Shown piece by piece: positions 59,849 to 64,000 of a stretch of DNA of 64,000 bases. Under the pieces are notes generated by a model that did no database searches, was not told the DNA's origin, and was given only the letters and a program-made list of their open reading frames with translations. Origin of the DNA: Celoporthe dispersa (lineage: Eukaryota; Ascomycota; Sordariomycetes; Diaporthales; Cryphonectriaceae); the NCBI GenBank assembly GCA_016584495.1, contig WAID01000006.1, positions 1,736,001 through 1,800,000 on the forward strand, in the 5' to 3' direction. Positions within the stretch are counted from its first letter, which is position 1, and every line of letters starts with the position of its first letter. Both the position numbers and the translations under genes were made by a program.

Positions 59849-60625
59849 ATGAACATCAACAACATGGCCTTATTTCTCCTGGGATTGCTCAGCCTAGCTC
59901 TAGCCTTGCCGACCGAGACGTCACCGGAACCCAAGGACATGCGGAATATGCATCAGCGTTATGGACGCGAGGACACGCGCTCTTACCTACCTCCGATCCA
60001 TGAGCCTTGTCCCGGTCGACGCGGTGTGGCTTCCGAGCCTGGACTTCTACCAATGACAGTGACGACGACAACAACAATTACAGCTGCTGTCTGGACCGCC
60101 ACTGTCAATCCGCAGACGAGCTCTCCTCCATCCATACTCATAGAGCCTGCCCTACAAAGCCTTGTGTTCGGAACGCCACAGGATGGCAAGGGCAGGCAGG
60201 ATACGGAGCGAATTCCAGCGTTGACGCTCACAACGGCTGAGCACGTCGAGGAAGCCGCGCCGACCAGAACACCTGCTGTGACAGAGACTCAAGAAGGAGA
60301 TGGAGGAGAACAACAAGAGCCATTGCTTAAAGACTTGACCATTACAGACGGACTGAGACTCCTCGAGGGGCTGGTAGACATCTCGATCCATGGCATTGCG
60401 TCCCAGGCGACTTCTCTGATCGAAGACGGCATGGCGGATGCGATTGGTGATGATTCGGCGCCTGCTGCCCAGATGGAGAAGGCAGTGGTGGGTTTGATTA
60501 GTATTGGGGCGGATGCTGCGGACGAACTCGTGCTTGGGGTTCTGGATCAGATCATTGTTGCGATGGAGGGTAGTGATGTGGGTGGGCAGGATGACATTGC
60601 GGTCCTTGCGGTGGATAATGAGTAG
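59849..60625 (+). CDS. Predicted secreted protein of unknown function
   Basis: Intronless 258-aa frame. The N-terminus 'MNINNMALFLLGLLSLALAL' is a signal peptide with likely cleavage before 'PTETSPEPK'. The mature part is Thr/Pro/Glu-rich with a Thr run ('TVTTTTTITAAVW') and possible O-glycosylation. The C-terminal ~100 residues form an acidic, Ala/Ile/Leu-rich, probably helical region ('LLEGLVDISIHGIASQATSL'). There is only one Cys in the mature protein, so it is not a typical disulphide-rich effector. The frame could begin 28 codons upstream only at a TTG, so the ATG is preferred. No family recognised. Confidence 0.6.
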   Translation: MNINNMALFLLGLLSLALALPTETSPEPKDMRNMHQRYGREDTRSYLPPIHEPCPGRRGVASEPGLLPMTVTTTTTITAAVWTATVNPQTSSPPSILIEPALQSLVFGTPQDGKGRQDTERIPALTLTTAEHVEEAAPTRTPAVTETQEGDGGEQQEPLLKDLTITDGLRLLEGLVDISIHGIASQATSLIEDGMADAIGDDSAPAAQMEKAVVGLISIGADAADELVLGVLDQIIVAMEGSDVGGQDDIAVLAVDNE

Positions 60626-63600
60626 GCTGAGACTCTAATCAAACATTATCATCGAGTATAATTAGTAAGTGGAAGGTAGGGGAGAGAAAGAAAAAAGAAA
60701 AGAGTATTGATATTGGCAGTACTAAGAAATAAAAAACAACCTCTGCTTCTCAAACACCTCGAAGACAGATCTCCAATTCACACCACCGTGGAAAGAAGAG
60801 GCCACGATAGAATACTGCCACATCGTAGATTAATTTTGGTATAGTCTCCCAGGTCTTATTGGTCTAGATTGTGTTTATCTTGCGATAGATTGCCCTCCCT
60901 CCCCCCTTTGGGAGACCTGGTGTGGCTGGATGTTCACTTTTTTCTATCTCTTTTCTTCTTGGCCGTTCATTATTCCCTGCGTGCATCGTACCACTCGGTC
61001 TCAGGTAACCATGTGACTGCAGTGCGACAGCCTGAAAAACAAAACTATCGATCATCTCCTACTGCAAGCCTCGAGCGTTCTACTACTTAAGCGTCGCAGA
61101 CCAGTGTCTTTTCTTCCCCCTCAGCCTCAGCTGAGCGAGCGATCATAAGGAGAGGAAGACATCTGTCTCTTGGGGTGGTATTTGTCTCAGCCACCACCTT
61201 TTGTTTTTTCTTCTTTTCTTTTTCTTCTACCTTCCTCTCGGCTCCTCTTCTTCCTTCTCCTGGTTGCCGGTCGGTGTTGTCAGCAAAGGGCGCTATTTGT
61301 CTCTCTGCCACTTACTATGTGCCTGCGCATAGGATGTGATGGAATGACATGCAGCTTGCTGCACTGGTTGATGAAAGTGACATTTACAGTTCTAATGGGG
61401 CTGTAGAGACGGCAAGGTTGCTTGGCTGCTGGGTTAAGTATGCAGTACTCCGTACTACTTGCAGTAGCCCTCGGGAGTGGCAGAAAAAGCCACATGCAGG
61501 GGCCAAAAGGGCTTCTGACGACGCTGTTCCGAGCCCCCCCCCTTCTTTTCTCCCTCTCAGCTGTTGTACCCGCATACGAAACCAGCACGGGTTGTTGGTC
61601 GGGAGCAGCATAGGTCTAGACCTATTTTCTTCTTTTGGTTTCCTTTCTTTATATTCATTGACCTAAGGGATGGAGGGAAGAGGCGGGGAGAGCTCAGAAA
61701 GAGACGACATGGCGTCTCGTGGACCGTCCTGTGGACTGATTACTCCTTGCCACCGGAGGTCGTACGCGGCACAGGACGGCTTTGATCTCTCATCTCATCA
61801 CAACGTGGACTTGATCTCTCTGTCTCTCTGTCTCTTGGCTAGACATGTTTTTTCCTTGGCTGGAACCGTGCAAGTCCTCCCCCCCCCCCCTCTCGTTAGA
61901 AGAAGAGGAGGAAAGGAGCCCTTCCGGGGGGAGGGGGAAGGGGGTTCAGTGCCCTTCCCTTCCTCTCTCGCTCGCTCTCTCTTCCTACATGACTAACACC
62001 GCCTCTTCAGCCCCCAAGCGCACGAATAGTGTGCAGTGGAAAGGTACACAACATGTAGCAAGGCTACCTGCAGCGCAGGACGCGATGGGACCCCAAGAGG
62101 GGGAGGGGTTGCAGAGGCTGGACTGGACGGCTAGACCTGCGTGCTATTGGGGGTTCCTGCGCGTCTCGACAACGAGCCAGCTTACCGTGACCTACGACAA
62201 GACTAGCCAGGGCTTTCGGGACTATCGGGTGCCTGCCTGCCTTGTTGCTCCGAGAGAATGCGGTCAGGAGGCGGGAGGGAAGGGAGAGAAGAGGAAAAAA
62301 AAAGGAAGGAAAGAGAACCTAGGCCTTCCTTCTCTCCTCAGCTGCGCGGGTCGACAGGGCTGGCTCCAGCCAGGGCGGCGGGGACATGAAGGGAGTTGGT
62401 GTAATAGTACATAGTAAGTTTTCGTTCTGGAGGCTGCTGGCTGAGCTGTCTCGGATCGACTGGCTGGACCTCCTAGCTGCCGTCTCCCGGCGTTGCTGAC
62501 ACGCGCGCGTGGCTTTCACCGTGGCAAGGTTACTGTAGCTCAACATCCGTTGTACGACCTTGCACTCGTGATTGGTCCTCTTTCCTGGATATATGTCATC
62601 ATGGCAATCAGAAAAGATTCAAAATGGAGAGTGTATGACCTTTTTTTTTTTTTTTTGGTGGGGGGGGTATCAAGACGAAGAAGGAAAAAAAAGATATCAT
62701 CTAAAAATACCTAACCACTGGCGAAATAAGGCGGGTTGCAGCGTGGCCCCGAGTGATTCTCCCCCCGGCAGCAAGCAACAAAAAAGGTCCGAAAAGGACA
62801 GGCCCAGAACTGCCGAATGTCACCCTGCATGGGCCCTGAAATCCGGCCAAGTAAATACGCTGTAGTGTAGCAAACCTTTTCCAAGAGACAAGGCCTCTCT
62901 CCCTTCATATTGAAACTATAGTAGTAGGGGTCCTCCTGATCGCAGGACTGATCCTTGCGAGACAGGTTCGCCTTGCGAGCCGTATACGTGTACTTGTTAT
63001 GTGCTGTACCGGCCTGAGAAGTCCCTCCACGGCCGAACCTCCGGCATGTACCGTGGCGAAGTCTGGGAGGCGCATTAAATCCGTCCTCCTGCTGAGACAG
63101 AGCCGGTTACGGCTGTGTGAGAAAACGATACGGACCAACGGCAAGGGACCGTATTCTTTGTTGAACCACCCCCTCCCCCTCCAGTCCTCACCGCTCGCCT
63201 CGCAGGGTGTCGGGTCCTGTCTGTCCTCCCAGCAACAGCTCGTGTTGTCCCTCCGAGTTGCCGTTATTCACGCGTGGAGGGGCATCGGCCGTTGTAAATT
63301 ACTCCCTGTAGACGACGAGGACGCTAGAACACTAATGGCTCATGATAGAATGGTGGCCGTCAGGATAGACAGCAGGGGACCCAAGCCGATCCGTCGCCCT
63401 TCTCTTCCTTCTTTCTAGACGGGATGAACGTGGGCGGCATGCTCGTCGACCACAACCAAAGATCTCGTTCTCTGCCTACCTGCAAGTGCATAACATGTGG
63501 CGTTCGGCAGGATGATCCTAGCTGATGTCGCGCGACTGTCAGAGCTGCGTGGCCGGACGTTGGTCCCAAGGGATTTTAACTATGATATACACATGGTCTG

Positions 63601-64000
63601 TCTGTATGCTCTCCATGGCCCATGATCAGGTGGCAAACAGAGTTTGGGGCGGGCACACTTTATATGCCACTAGCATACTATAGCCATGCACATGTCAACC
63701 GTAATCCTTTGCTTGGCCTAAACTATGCGGGTTGTAGACTGCGGCTATTCATTGCTCCCCCCCAAGGGCTCGCGAAAACGAGTCCTCTCTGCGAGGCGCA
63801 CACCATTTTGGAATCTTTGTATCATGAAGAGAAGCGAGGCGATAGAGCACATTGGCAGACTTCATACTATCTGCGCCGGACTCGCGTGGCAGTCATCCCA
63901 AGTTTCCCTGGCTAAACCCTGATTCCCTCTTTCCATACTTCTTTCACTGCTATATCCAAATACGTACTACTGTGGTAGGTAACAGCAGGGCGGCAGCGAG
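60626..64000. other. 3.4 kb without a supportable gene
   Basis: Short frames on both strands, none with motifs or a convincing splice pattern. T/C tracts at 61200-61262, a C run at 61879-61888, a G-rich block at 61927-61945 and a T run at 62640-62656. A gene entering from beyond the right edge cannot be excluded. Confidence 0.4.

Noticed and set aside
1..64000. Secondary-metabolite cluster, transposon or CRISPR-like array
   Set aside because: No polyketide or peptide synthetase, transposase, reverse transcriptase or spaced repeat array was seen; genes are dispersed housekeeping functions.

Overview
The window is nuclear DNA of a filamentous ascomycete, most likely a Sordariomycete. Coding sequence is GC-rich with C/G-ending codons. 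Introns are mostly 50-150 nt with GTANGT-type donors and CAG/TAG acceptors. The gene set is that of a mould, including a class III chitin synthase, a secreted S10 carboxypeptidase and 5-hydroxyisourate hydrolase. I could rebuild 20 protein genes exon by exon; reading phase agrees across the junctions in all of them. There is no rRNA, CRISPR array, phage or intact transposon, and I saw no complete tRNA.

Layout: 2.0-3.3 kb branched-chain aminotransferase (+); 3.7-4.7 kb coiled-coil protein (-); 6.8-8.2 kb UbiE/tocopherol-type methyltransferase (-); 8.2-11.7 kb long non-coding stretch; 11.7-12.4 kb small unknown protein (+); 13.3-13.7 kb HIU hydrolase (-); 14.6-15.5 kb fungal-specific unknown (-); minisatellite; 16.3-17.4 kb GET3 (+); 18.6-20.7 kb MPE1 (-); 22.6-23.3 kb PRELI/UPS protein (+); 24.3-26.1 kb carboxypeptidase (-); 27.3-28.6 kb mitochondrial release factor (-); 29.6-31.3 kb tryptophanyl-tRNA synthetase (+); 32.3-34.4 kb gamma-glutamyltranspeptidase (+); 34.5-35.2 kb GRX5 (-); 36.0-36.9 kb phosphopantothenoylcysteine decarboxylase (+); 37.5-42.3 kb PNUTS/Ppn1-like protein (-); 45.1-47.7 kb SLY1 (+); 48.5-51.6 kb chitin synthase (-); 51.6-56.8 kb mostly non-coding, with a possible RRM-gene relic; 56.8-59.2 kb glutamate-cysteine ligase (+); 59.8-60.6 kb predicted secreted protein (+); 60.6-64 kb non-coding.

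These are dispersed housekeeping genes in alternating divergent and convergent pairs, not a biosynthetic cluster. Themes recur by function: glutathione (ligase, transpeptidase, monothiol glutaredoxin), mRNA 3'-end processing (MPE1 and the PNUTS-like protein), and ER/Golgi trafficking (GET3, SLY1).

The most striking observation is that six conserved genes (HIU hydrolase twice, carboxypeptidase, TrpRS, GGT, SLY1, glutamate-cysteine ligase) each contain one surplus base. Most lie in short C or G runs. Dropping that base restores a textbook family sequence and a total length divisible by three. These look like insertion-type sequence errors in the assembly, although decay or +1 recoding cannot be excluded from sequence alone. 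Other notable structures are an 8-nt internal exon in SLY1, a 19-nt internal exon in GGT, an 11-nt start exon in the glutamate-cysteine ligase gene, and a GC-AG intron in the chitin synthase gene.
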